DNA of 64,000 nucleotides. Origin: Larus michahellis. Lineage: Eukaryota; Chordata; Aves; Charadriiformes; Laridae. The stretch spans positions 6,961,001 to 7,025,000 of the forward strand of contig NC_133903.1 of NCBI RefSeq assembly GCF_964199755.1, given 5' to 3'. Positions 42,101-49,800 of this stretch are shown piece after piece (position 1 is the stretch's first letter; every line of letters starts with the position of its first letter). The notes beneath the pieces are model-generated. The model worked only from the letters and a program-made list of their open reading frames with translations. It was not told where the DNA came from and ran no database searches. Position numbers and translations under genes: made by a program.

Positions 42101-42448
42101 GAGTGGCAGGACTATCGCACAGCGCATGTTCCTCAGTGCTTTGGACAATCCAATTGTAACCCACTTTGCAGATGACTTTCACTCCTTCCCTTGGGAGTCT
42201 ACTCCACTAGTAAAACATTTCCAAATGGGCTTATGGGAAAGCTATCAGGAGGTGGAACGATTATTCCAGATCCTTGAACGGATCATTGTCTCTGTGGACA
42301 GTCTCTGTGGACTCAGAACTGATTAGGTGCCTTAATATTTATTTCAGCACCTCCTGTAACCGGAAGAGCAACAACATATATGAAAAAACACACGTTTCAG
42401 ATTTTTTACTGTGTTCTCCCCCTCTGGCTACTAAACACCGTTTTGTAA
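4734..42448 (+). CDS. MSLNL: Mesothelin-like protein with 13 tandem modules (2,692 aa, 58 coding exons)
   Basis: This is probably a GPI-anchored extracellular glycoprotein of the mesothelin / stereocilin / otoancorin family, whose members are superhelical repeat proteins involved in cell-surface or matrix contacts. Exons were chosen by splice sites, phase and similarity between modules. They total 8,079 nt with no internal stop. Order: signal peptide, 13 modules each built as A-B-C-D exons, a short 14th module and a hydrophobic tail. A exons carry Cys then W-L/I-x-x-N-x-G; B exons carry L-x-x-Q-L-A-x-L-T; C exons carry WF, L-P-S-x-N and a late Cys; D exons carry G-L-D-x-V-Y. Sequons are frequent (for example DNST, WNIT, VNIS, VNAT), suggesting heavy N-glycosylation. 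I saw no canonical RXK/RR furin site like the one that frees MPF from human mesothelin precursor. Position and orientation beside CIAO3 match mammalian MSLNL, but the protein is about four times longer, so one-to-one orthology is inferred. Module entries give exon positions. Confidence 0.82.
6367..8699 (+). other. MSLNL: Module 1 exons
   Basis: Exons: A 6367-6439, B 6614-6766, C 7707-7915, D 8608-8699. The A exon is short (73 nt) and atypical, with DDWCSPSLRQYACAS and two cysteines instead of the usual Cys then W-L pattern. C has WFQETLHAYLPSIG and the late Cys in LPVTCDG. D has a D-N-S-T sequon and uses a weak GTTAGC donor at 8700. A CR1 fragment lies in the B-C intron. Confidence 0.75.
7381..7502 (-). 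repeat. CR1 LINE fragment (reverse orientation)
   Basis: The segment begins with 'agaatcatagaatggcttgg' and continues through the familiar 'gttagaagggacattaaaga' and 'ccatgggcagagacacctcc' CR1 wording to 'gctcaaagccccatccagcc'. This is the reverse complement of the 3' end of avian CR1 elements. It lies in the intron between exons B and C of module 1. It is a typical 5'-truncated copy; the far boundary is approximate because similarity fades after about 7502. Confidence 0.88.
9078..10464 (+). other. MSLNL: Module 2 exons, with B and C fused into one exon
   Basis: Exons: A 9078-9184, fused B-C 9507-9871 (365 nt), D 10361-10464. The fused exon opens with the B pattern (LTASQLAQLT) and runs without an intron into the C pattern, ending GCTDFQDM at phase 2 exactly like other C exons. 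Elsewhere in the gene an intron always separates B from C. The A exon keeps Cys and R-E-W-L; the C half keeps its late Cys but has a degenerate WF / LPS region. Confidence 0.78.
10966..12380 (+). other. MSLNL: Module 3 exons
   Basis: Exons: A 10966-11084, B 11284-11469 (186 nt, the longest separate B), C 11855-12063, D 12289-12380. A carries GVAC and RDWLEENFG. C carries an F-N-G-T sequon and the late Cys in AISNCPLF. D reads VRGLDYAFDD. Phases are 1-0, 0-0, 0-2 and 2-1, as in other modules. Confidence 0.8.
12967..16692 (+). other. MSLNL: Module 4 exons
   Basis: Exons: A 12967-13067, B 13797-13967, C 15872-16083, D 16589-16692. A is short with DCQIDENW. B has LTAIQLAQLTL. C has an F-N-I-S sequon, LPGIHATIL and the late Cys in TMSCSSYKSL. 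The B-C intron (13968-15871) is 1.9 kb and holds short A runs but no exon or repeat that I can identify. Phase continuity across it argues against a gene boundary there. Confidence 0.78.
16821..18222 (+). other. MSLNL: Module 5 exons; C exon lacks the conserved cysteine
   Basis: Exons: A 16821-16939, B 17057-17224, C 17532-17737, D 18128-18222. A keeps GPAC and RDWLLQFFG. The C exon contains W-N-I-T and N-E-S-T sequons but ends IVPQDYDSLVAV, with no cysteine where nearly all other C exons have one. The D exon reads ALDNTYQHMT. The missing cysteine is matched by loss of its proposed partner in the next A exon. Confidence 0.78.
18908..20601 (+). other. MSLNL: Module 6 exons; no cysteine in A or C
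   Basis: Exons: A 18908-19014, B 19449-19628, C 19818-20026, D 20498-20601. A begins DGPTESTTEWIQ, keeping the tryptophan but not the cysteine. C keeps WFLENLKFLLPSIN, a very typical core, yet ends GDLSFPAYTAT without the late cysteine. D reads VRGLDNVFPEL. The module is otherwise ordinary, so the cysteine losses are not decay. Confidence 0.8.
21163..23577 (+). other. MSLNL: Module 7 exons; divergent A exon without Cys or Trp
   Basis: Exons: A 21163-21281, B 22118-22285, C 22888-23090, D 23474-23577. The A exon has SRSFLKLIFYRF in place of the W-L/I-x-x-N pattern and lacks the cysteine, but retains the SYSDLTDFYKDFNG end. C regains the late Cys (GIDCQSHQNL). D reads VQAMDRVYEHYTDEQ. Confidence 0.75.
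23913..25647 (+). other. MSLNL: Module 8 exons
   Basis: Exons: A 23913-24028, B 24170-24328, C 24860-25059, D 25547-25647. A carries GITC and a Y-G-H-F-S core. B has LSPAQLAQLTLETGAL. C has WFQDTLQNVL and the V-N-I-S-C-D-S-Y-Q end, one of the clearest family signatures in the gene. D reads LKGFNKIYAGI. Confidence 0.82.
26122..28811 (+). other. MSLNL: Module 9 exons
   Basis: Exons: A 26122-26240, B 26639-26806, C 27426-27634, D 28708-28811. A reads VACGSV then QNWLEVNLGNF. B has LSPPQLASLTL. C has the late Cys in HISGCDSFRAL. D contains an extra cysteine (QQGICSTLLTF), not shared by the other D exons. An eroded CR1 tail lies in the C-D intron. Confidence 0.8.
28400..28530 (+). repeat. Eroded CR1-like LINE tail
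   Basis: The segment contains 'ggaggctgtactatcacagt', then 'cagcctagacaaacgtctgc' and 'gctaatcctgccctggggca', which resemble the 3' region of old CR1 elements. It sits inside the intron between C and D of module 9. Divergence is high and the ends are approximate. Confidence 0.4.
28913..30420 (+). other. MSLNL: Module 10 exons
   Basis: Exons: A 28913-29031, B 29283-29450, C 29686-29894, D 30317-30420. A reads GSACALG then LEWLQKNLGAF and uses a GTTAGT donor. B has LTATQLAHVFF. C carries VRDAMFSAIFHKL, WFQNKL, an I-N-A-S sequon and NMPCRIYQIM. D reads MGGLEGSFQQMS. Confidence 0.82.
30952..32803 (+). other. MSLNL: Module 11 exons, with two weak splice acceptors
   Basis: Exons: A 30952-31070, B 31192-31350, C 32022-32230, D 32700-32803. 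A reads GGACVEN then LGWLQTNLGSFSSLATY. C ends DMTCDSLAAM. The acceptors before A (tttgtttaaaag) and before C (ttttggttgaag) have short pyrimidine tracts and purines beside the AG, unlike other modules. Lengths and phases still match perfectly. Confidence 0.77.
33454..35778 (+). other. MSLNL: Module 12 exons
   Basis: Exons: A 33454-33572, B 34091-34264, C 35091-35293, D 35675-35778. A reads GSACTQG then REWLLQYFGLF. B has FSAEALAQLTVQ. C carries KVRETMLMMTAEI, LLPHVNATVLELLPL and SMPCPYYQAL. D reads IAAIDGVYPVLSA. Confidence 0.82.
36224..40741 (+). other. MSLNL: Module 13 exons, split by the largest intron of the gene
   Basis: Exons: A 36224-36342, B 39477-39641, C 40004-40212, D 40635-40741. 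A reads GSACQDG then KDWLQKNLGEI. B has DTPEEMAQLTVNSTL and two late cysteines (ECGSY and MCARQ). C has LVRDAILRTVLLKL, WFQQQLPLLLSGIN and NISCDSYQAM, a textbook C exon. D reads IKGFNIAYEAL. The A-B intron is 3.1 kb. Confidence 0.82.
36343..39476 (+). other. 3.1-kb AT-rich intron of the mesothelin-like gene
   Basis: This is the longest intron in the gene. It is AT-rich, with a 16-base A run near 37226. No conserved module exon lies inside. A segment around 37700-37900 stays open on both strands over about 150-270 bases and ends by chance before a gtgag. I could not assign it to a protein or repeat family. Confidence 0.6.
41166..42448 (+). other. MSLNL: Short module 14 and GPI-type C-terminal exon
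   Basis: Exons: A 41166-41278 (GIACDIQRGMGNWIDINLGKF), a shortened B 41688-41775 (ELSAQSLKDLLGPNF, reminiscent of the end of mesothelin) which ends in phase 1, and a terminal exon 42348-42448 with stop TAA at 42446. The terminal exon encodes a basic patch (YMKKHT) then FQIFYCVLPLWLLNTVL, a hydrophobic stretch running to the stop, as expected of a GPI-attachment signal. Small residues upstream (VTGRATT) offer an attachment site. The phase fits exactly, completing a frame divisible by three. Confidence 0.7.
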
Positions 42449-43077
42449 GATTATATCCTACCCCTAAATGATAAGGCATTCTAGGACAAAGAAAGCTACA
42501 CAACACTTCAATCAACACGACATTTACTTTCTTCAGAGCTCATCGCTTCTTACCAATAATCTAGAGGTGCAATTGCAGGACGTTAAAGTCATCTAGAAAT
42601 CTGCAGAGTCTGGTGCATTTGTTGGTAAAGTACGTTGCCCAGAGCCCCGTCTCCACACCTTAAACAGAGCTCTTGAAGCTGCAAGGACAAAGCCCAACAG
42701 CAGTTTCAGCATCAGGCCCCAGACAATACCAGTTTCTCCTTACATTCTGCCTACAGGTATGCCTGGAAAAAACTATCATACAGCTCTGCTTATTAACGGC
42801 ACACTGCACTTCGCACTTTCCATCAGGGTACTTCTAAAGGCACTGCAAAGATTTTTTTTGTTGTTGTTAAATAAAGCTCCTGTTAATATACATTAGGTTG
42901 CACTTTGTAAGAGCCCAAATTTGCAAGGCTTTCCTTGAAACACTGCTGACATAGGGAAATCTCCAAGCAGGGTCTGCAATCAAGGTGCCAAGTTCTCAAC
43001 TAGACACCACTACAGCCTTACCAGCAACCTTGAAAAATTGTTACACCACTTCCTCCACTGCTTCTCATGTCAATAAA
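42449..43077 (+). terminator. 3' UTR and polyadenylation signals of the mesothelin-like gene
   Basis: After the stop at 42448 there is no further exon-like sequence. Canonical AATAAA signals occur at 42870-42875 and 43072-43077. Either could end the transcript before the CIAO3 promoter about 400-600 bases further on. Which is used cannot be told from sequence. Confidence 0.5.
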
Positions 43078-43469
43078 ATTGTTTCTTCCCAAGAACTAAT
43101 CATTTCTGAGCTTTTGAACCTCTAACACACAAAACATCATGCATCCGCATGAACACAGCGGCTGCTCACGATTTACAGCTTTAAATCCTTCTGCCACACA
43201 GGCAGGAACCTGACCAGCTGCCACCCTTGTGAGAGAGCAGTCCCAAGAAGGGTGATGGGTATCTAGGCCACCCCCACACGCTCAAGGGCTCTGAGGACCT
43301 ACTCTCTCCAAGAACAAGATGCCCAGCACAGGTCTCACACTGTTTATGAGGCCAAGGGCCGGGATACCTCCCTCTCTATAGCGCCTACAGCTTACCTCAG
43401 TCTAATACACTTTCCACCGTGGCCTATAAATCAACAAATACCCTGTACACAGCCTGCCGGCGGAGCACC

Positions 43470-43860
43470 CTGCCTCAGCCACCTCGTCCGCCATCATGGC
43501 CACCCCCTCCCTCGCAGCCCGCTCCGCGCACGCGCACTCACGCCGCCTTCCTTTCCGGCAGTGTGGCCTTTCCCCTTTTACGACAGTGTGGCAGCCCCCG
43601 CCTCCCCCCGCTGGCTGCCGCGCTCGGCGGCGGCGCGGCTGCGATGGCGTCTCCCTTCAGCGGGGTGCTGCAGCTGACGGACCTGGACGATTATATCGGG
43701 CCCTCCCAGGTGGGTGCGGGCCCGGGGCTGCCAGGGTCAGGGCCGGGGGCGGTGGGGGACAGGGCGCGGCTCTGTAAGGGGTGGCCCGGGCCTGCTCCCG
43801 CCCCGCCAGCGCCGCCTGGGGAGGGTGAGGAGATGGCGCTGAGGGGAGGTGGGTGACAGC
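43470..43860 (+). promoter_or_regulatory. CpG-rich promoter of CIAO3
   Basis: GC and CpG content rise sharply around the first exon. There is no TATA box. A TTTCCGG core (about 43551) resembles an ETS site and CCGCCATCATGG (about 43490) resembles a YY1 site; both are typical of housekeeping promoters, but assigned by eye. The coding start lies at 43644 in a good context (GCGATGG). Confidence 0.65.
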
Positions 43861-46800
43861 CCCAGGCCGGGACAGCGGCTCTCGGCCTGGACAGGGCCTG
43901 GCAGCGTGAGGGAGGCGGCACAGCACGGGGGCAAAGGGTCCGAGGCCGGCCCTTTCAGCTGTCCTTCGGGTGCTGTTAAATAAAATGGTAAAAGGAAAAA
44001 ACCACGGAGATCCCTCGCTGTCTTCTCCAGACAGTGTGCAGAGAACGGAGAGGGCAGCTGATCGGTGCAAGCCTCTGTAAGCAGCTGAAGAGAGAAATCT
44101 TGGCCCAGCAGCCAGTCAGTCATTCCCAGCCCGATCTGGAAACTGCCCTGTTAAATCTTAATGTAGAGCCCCCAAAAAGAAAGCTTGAACCTAAACAAGC
44201 TCCCTTGCACACTACTGATCCGCACAGATGCTTATGCCGGCATGGCAGAGAGGTGAGAGTGAGCAGCAAGGACGGCTCAAGACTATTCCTTTAGAAGTCT
44301 GGAAGCACTAGCAAAAGTACAAAATAGTAACCCTGGACTTACTTGCTGACACATACAGCAGAAAAACTTACCTGAAATGAGATCAGTGGAATGGGGCGTA
44401 GCAACTCCCATTAACTCTCCTTGCAGTTTCCTAGTGAAGTTTTCATGTAAATAGTGTGATCTGCTTTTCTGTTTCAAGTAGAGATCATGGTTTTATTCAG
44501 TGAGCATAACTGAAGAATCATAACGAGTTGTTCCTGCTAGTCTCTGAATCTTGCAAAATGTAGTAAAGCTGGATTAATTTGGGGGTGGGGGGCAAACTGA
44601 AAATATTTGCAGAGGAAGAATGGTAAAAGGCAAAGAGAACCGTAGCTGCTGAAGTAGGACAAGGAGTCATAAGGTGCCTAAACAATAAAAATCCCACAAA
44701 ATGCAAAAACACCCTTGAGACTTCATCACAGAACAATACAGAAAACTGGAAGCAGTCCATCTGAGGTCGTCAGAGTCCTTTCGACATTAAATGAAACTTC
44801 ATTGGCACGAGCCACATGTTGACTGCAGTGACCACGCCTCCATCAGTTAAAATTTGCGATGAAGAATGCAGGATCAACCATAAGATTTTAGAGAGGAGGA
44901 CTGCGCAGGCAAACCTCTGTTCCTTTCAGGGCTCCGTAAAACATAGCTGTGTTCTTCAGAAAGAATATCAAAATTGTCTTCTGTTTTTGGTATGATGCTG
45001 GAAAAGTGTTCCTTCTGTAAAAAAGGGGTAAGAAGTTTTTGCTTTTACATTTTCCCTTGGTGGTTATAGATGCTGTAAGTAAATCCAGCATAGCTTAAGG
45101 GACAGTAATCGGCATTCACTATAGAACTAGTGTTTGGGTTTGATCATTCTAATTTATGTTATATTTACCTCTTCCACGCATCTTCTCACTTTCCGGCTTC
45201 ATTTCTCTATCAGGAATGTATCAAACCTGTAAAAGTGGAAAAAAAGCCTGGAAAAGCAGCAGCTAAGATCAGAATTGAAGCAGATGGAAGCTATTTTCAG
45301 ATCAATCAGGTATGTGTGATTTTTCTTCATTCTTGTGTAAAATATCCAGAAGACATGAGTATATTGTTAAGTATTTGAATAGTCTACAGCTATTTAATGC
45401 TTCAGAGGACCAAGATGTTAGAAAAGTGTCGCTATTGCTGTCAGGATTCTCGTATCTTTTTTCCAAAGTCCAACTTTTTAATTGCTCAGTTTTATAAGCA
45501 GTAATTCCAATTTTATGTCAGTCTCTTATGCTCTGAAACACTGACATTAACTAGTGATGATTTTCTGGATAAGAGCAGATAATCTGAGAAGTCTGTTTTG
45601 CTGCCAGTACTTAAGTATTAGCAAATCCTAGATTATTTGCGACAATGTCTTTTCTTAATGCACTATGTCATACAGCAGAGTGCTCACAAAGAGATTCAAT
45701 TAGATACTCTTAAATTTTGCTCTGATTTTTTTAATAATATTTCAAAGTATTTGTTAAATAGACTACAGAATTCATAAGCCTCCCACTTCCAAAATTAATG
45801 CCAAGTTTTGTAGAACAGTTTTCCTGTTTACGCAGAAAAGGTTAGCATTTCTTAGTTAATCAAGCTGGGAATTCATCTAGAAATGGTACTTTTAACTTTA
45901 GGCAGATGATGACCTTTTGACTTCAAAAAGGGGGATACAGCACTTCCAAAGGAGTCTGGTTTCTTATTTTAAAATTTTAATTTAATGCTACCTAATTGCT
46001 CAGTCTGTTTCTGACTTCATTGAGAGGTGACATTTAAGAGGAGAGTCTCATGGGAAAACTGACTTATTCAGGTCAAATATCGTGAAAAATATTTCCTTCC
46101 AGCAGCAAGCCACACACTGTCTTTGATACGCTGCCATACAGTTTTCCCATTAGCATCCATGTGAGTTTTGCACGCAGAAGGATTGCAGAACGCTCAGTAT
46201 CAATTGTTAGCGAGCTTGTAGCCTGGTTACACAATCTATTTAGAAGGAGTGAAATTCAAGTTCCTGTGAAGAAACAGCTCCAGTACTATTCAATAACACG
46301 ACCAGCGTCTGACAGAGGTGACAAAGCTGGCCTGCTTTCTCCAGGGTAACACTCAGTGCACACTGGAGGTTGGTGCTTAAAGGCTTAGGACCTCTGTGCT
46401 CTACAGTTTTGTGGTTGAAATAGCATCTGCAATCTGTAGCGTATCAGCCACCCACAAGTTGAAAAAGTGAGTAAGACAGACCTTATTTGCTTCTGGGATA
46501 GTATAATTTCAGTGTTTCGGAGCAATGGTAGTCCACACGTTTGTGTGATAGCACAAATAATTGGGGCCTAAGCAACTGTTCTGTATTTGATGAAAGTTAT
46601 GTTCTTGGTCTTGCTAAAATTTTCCTGAAGTTCCTCAGCATATTTGCATCTGTGTGCCAAATAATCCCATTAAAAGCAGCAGGCTTCAAAGATACTAGTC
46701 TTCCTCCTCATCATACTAAAAATAGAATACACTTTTTTTTAATGATAAACAGAGGCCATAAAAAGGGCAACATCTTCGTTACAAAACATAGTAAAGGTGG

Positions 46801-49800
46801 GAAAACTGCTACCTAATTCTACACTGTGATCAGAACTGAGTCTAATCTGTTTCCTTATAGGATGGAGGAGCACAAAAACTGGAAAAGGCTAAAATTACTC
46901 TGAACGACTGTTTAGCTTGTAGTGGCTGCATTACATCGGCAGAGAGTGTTTTAATCACTCAACAGAGCCATGAAGAGCTCTGCAAAATGCTGAATTTTAA
47001 CAAGGTAGGTGACAAGCCATGGCCAGGTAGGCTGCAGAGTTTGGAAGTTTTAATAGATTGGTATGATGTATCTGCAGATGCATGCGTGGAAACAGCGCAC
47101 GTAAAAATTACTTTCAAAGATCTGAAGGATCTGAGGACATTCTCAGTGCACTGTTGTGTTTTTTCCGATTTTTAAAAAGTAATCATGGGTTTGTAAAAGA
47201 CCTTTAACGTGGTAATTTACCGACTTCAGAGTTAAGCTGGGAGATACTTTCTGAAGTTCTAACGTGCTGAAAGTTCTGCATGTGCCGTATTAATATTGCC
47301 TGAACAATGTTGTTGTTTGTTTGGTTTTTTCAAAGACTGCCGCTCCCAATGAGCAGAAATTGGTGGTGGTTTCTGTTTCACCACAATCCAGAGCTTCACT
47401 AGCTGCAAGATGTAAAATGGGTGTTCTGGAAACAGCAAAGAAGCTGACTGCGTTCTTAAAGAGTTTAGGCAAGTGGTATTGCGTTCTGTTAATCACAGAG
47501 GGGACGGCTGGGATATACGTTAAGCATAACTGTTATGAGTGGACAAGGTTGATGTGATTTAAGCTCCCCACGGACTCATAATGTTTCATAATTGCCATTA
47601 GCTAAAATGCTAACTGTCTACAACTTCAGTTGCATAATAAACTTGGAGTGATGGAAGGAAGGAACTTTAAAGTTTATATTTGCGGTCCTCCTGTCACTTT
47701 TGCTCGTCTTACTGTGCTGACGTGCTAAGGAAAAAGGTTCACTCTTAACTGCAGAAGCTGATACCTGTAAATAAGACATAAATAAGCTTGGCTCCTGTTT
47801 GACTGGAGGCTTTTTCTTGTCGTTTGCCATGTCTTTCTTGTGAATTTTAACATGGATGCTGTACTGCCTAGGTGTGCACTATGTTTTTGATACAACTTTT
47901 TCAAGAAACTTCAGCCTATTGGAGAGCCAACAAGAGTTTGTAAAACGCTTTCGAAAGCAATCTGAAGACAAAAAGGCTTTGCCAATGCTAGCTTCTGCCT
48001 GTCCAGGTACGGTATTAAGTTGGTTATGGAAATAATAAAACGGCATACGAATAGTACACTAGAACAAAAAAAAAATCAAAAAGCTCATCAGAAAAGTTTA
48101 AATGGATAAATTAACTTAGAGGATTACTCTCTTCACAATGCAAAGAGATCTTGGTGTTAATAACAGCAATGATCTATACAGTTATCTAATGATCTCTAAA
48201 GTTACATGTCCTTTGTTTTTTGTGCTGAAGCGACGCTGAAAATGGTTATTAATGGGTACTGAGCCTGGGGTCGATGGCAGGGTGGGCAGAGTTGTTGGGC
48301 TGCTTGTTATTTTTTTAATTTAATTTGCTAATTACACTCTTACCAGGTTGGATTTGCTACGCAGAGAAAACCCATGGCAGTTTCATCATTCCTTATATCA
48401 GTACCACCAAGTCTCCACAGCAGGTCATGGGCTCCTTGATCAAGGGCCATTTTGCAGAACAGCAGGTAGGGGTCTGACAATACTGTGCTTCATGGCAAAT
48501 TGCTAAAATCAAACGCTTTAAGCCGATTTTTTTTTTTTTGCTACATGTTACACATTAGAGTTTAAAGGTAAAAATTATCTTGCAGAAGCCAGCAAAGGCA
48601 GCATCGTTCTCACTTCTATTTTATCTAATGAAAAGTTATCAACTAAGGCAGTAACACCAACCTCTGCATGTTGTTTGGGAAGGCTAGAGAAACTCAGTTT
48701 TCTGTGTCTTTGTGCTCCCATCTTGCCTGTGTGTGGTATTTTCGTGTTGTTTAAAGTTGGTGAATAACTTAAAATAAGTTATCCAAAGACAAAACTGCAG
48801 TCAGTGCATACGTGCAGATCATGTCTTGTCTAAAAATTACTTGCTTGTTCCCAACTTAATGTTCTGTTTCAGTTTGACTTAGTTCTGTTCTCAGTCTTTA
48901 ACCTTTGGAAACTTTCCAAATGTAAATTTGATATTTAAAGACTAGGGTTATACTAATAGCCTAGATTTGTCCAGTAAGAAACTTAAGCACCACTTCTGAT
49001 TGCATGATTTATTGTCCATTAACGAGCAGTGGTTTAACACTTGCATTAAGTAAATGCTGACATCTGCATACTTGTTACAAATATTGGCAGCTACTAAGAA
49101 TATTTGGCACAAGATACTGAAACAATGGCCTTGAGTCAATGACTTATTTCCTTGGCCTGTGCTTATTTCTTGGATGGTCATGAGGTTTTTGTCTGACTCC
49201 ACATCAACGGCTGGGAATTAGTAGCGTGGAGGAAGCGTATTCTCTAACTGCGTAGTTGGGAATTCACTTCACTGACTGACTTTGTCTGGATCATCTGTGC
49301 TAGCAAAAGGAGGTGGGGGGAAACCTGTAAAAGACCATACTGCTGACACTTGCTACAAACTAAAATTGGGTTCTATGAGAGAAGTAATTTAGCGTGTATA
49401 TAAAGGTGTGTGTATGTATATATATACACACAAAAATAAAAATAAGTATTCAGTAATAGTGGGTAGTATTTCCAGAGGCATGGTGGCATTAGTTTCATGA
49501 TTCTCATTTGTACCTAGAAAACATCTCCCTCAAGATAGGTTTGATATTGGCCAATCCAGCTGCACAGCTTTGTCTTTCTTCCAGCACTTAACACCTGACC
49601 AGATATACCATGTAACAGTGATGCCCTGTTATGACAAAAAGCTGGAGGCTTCAAGGCCAGACTTTTTCAGCCAAGAGTACCAAACTCGTGATGTGGACTG
49701 TGTAATCACCACAGGTAAGCAGAGCCAGAGGTAGTCCAGATAATTTCTGGAAGCCTCAGAGCAAGGCGTTTGCTAGTTTTAATAACCCTTTGTCTCTGAT

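Noticed and set aside
43419..43856. 145-residue open frame across CIAO3 exon 1
   Set aside because: It is in frame with CIAO3 and includes its start, but upstream it is promoter-island translation and downstream it is intron read-through past the donor at 43710.
49400..49445. TG/TA dinucleotide stretch
   Set aside because: The repeat is short and interrupted, not a meaningful microsatellite.
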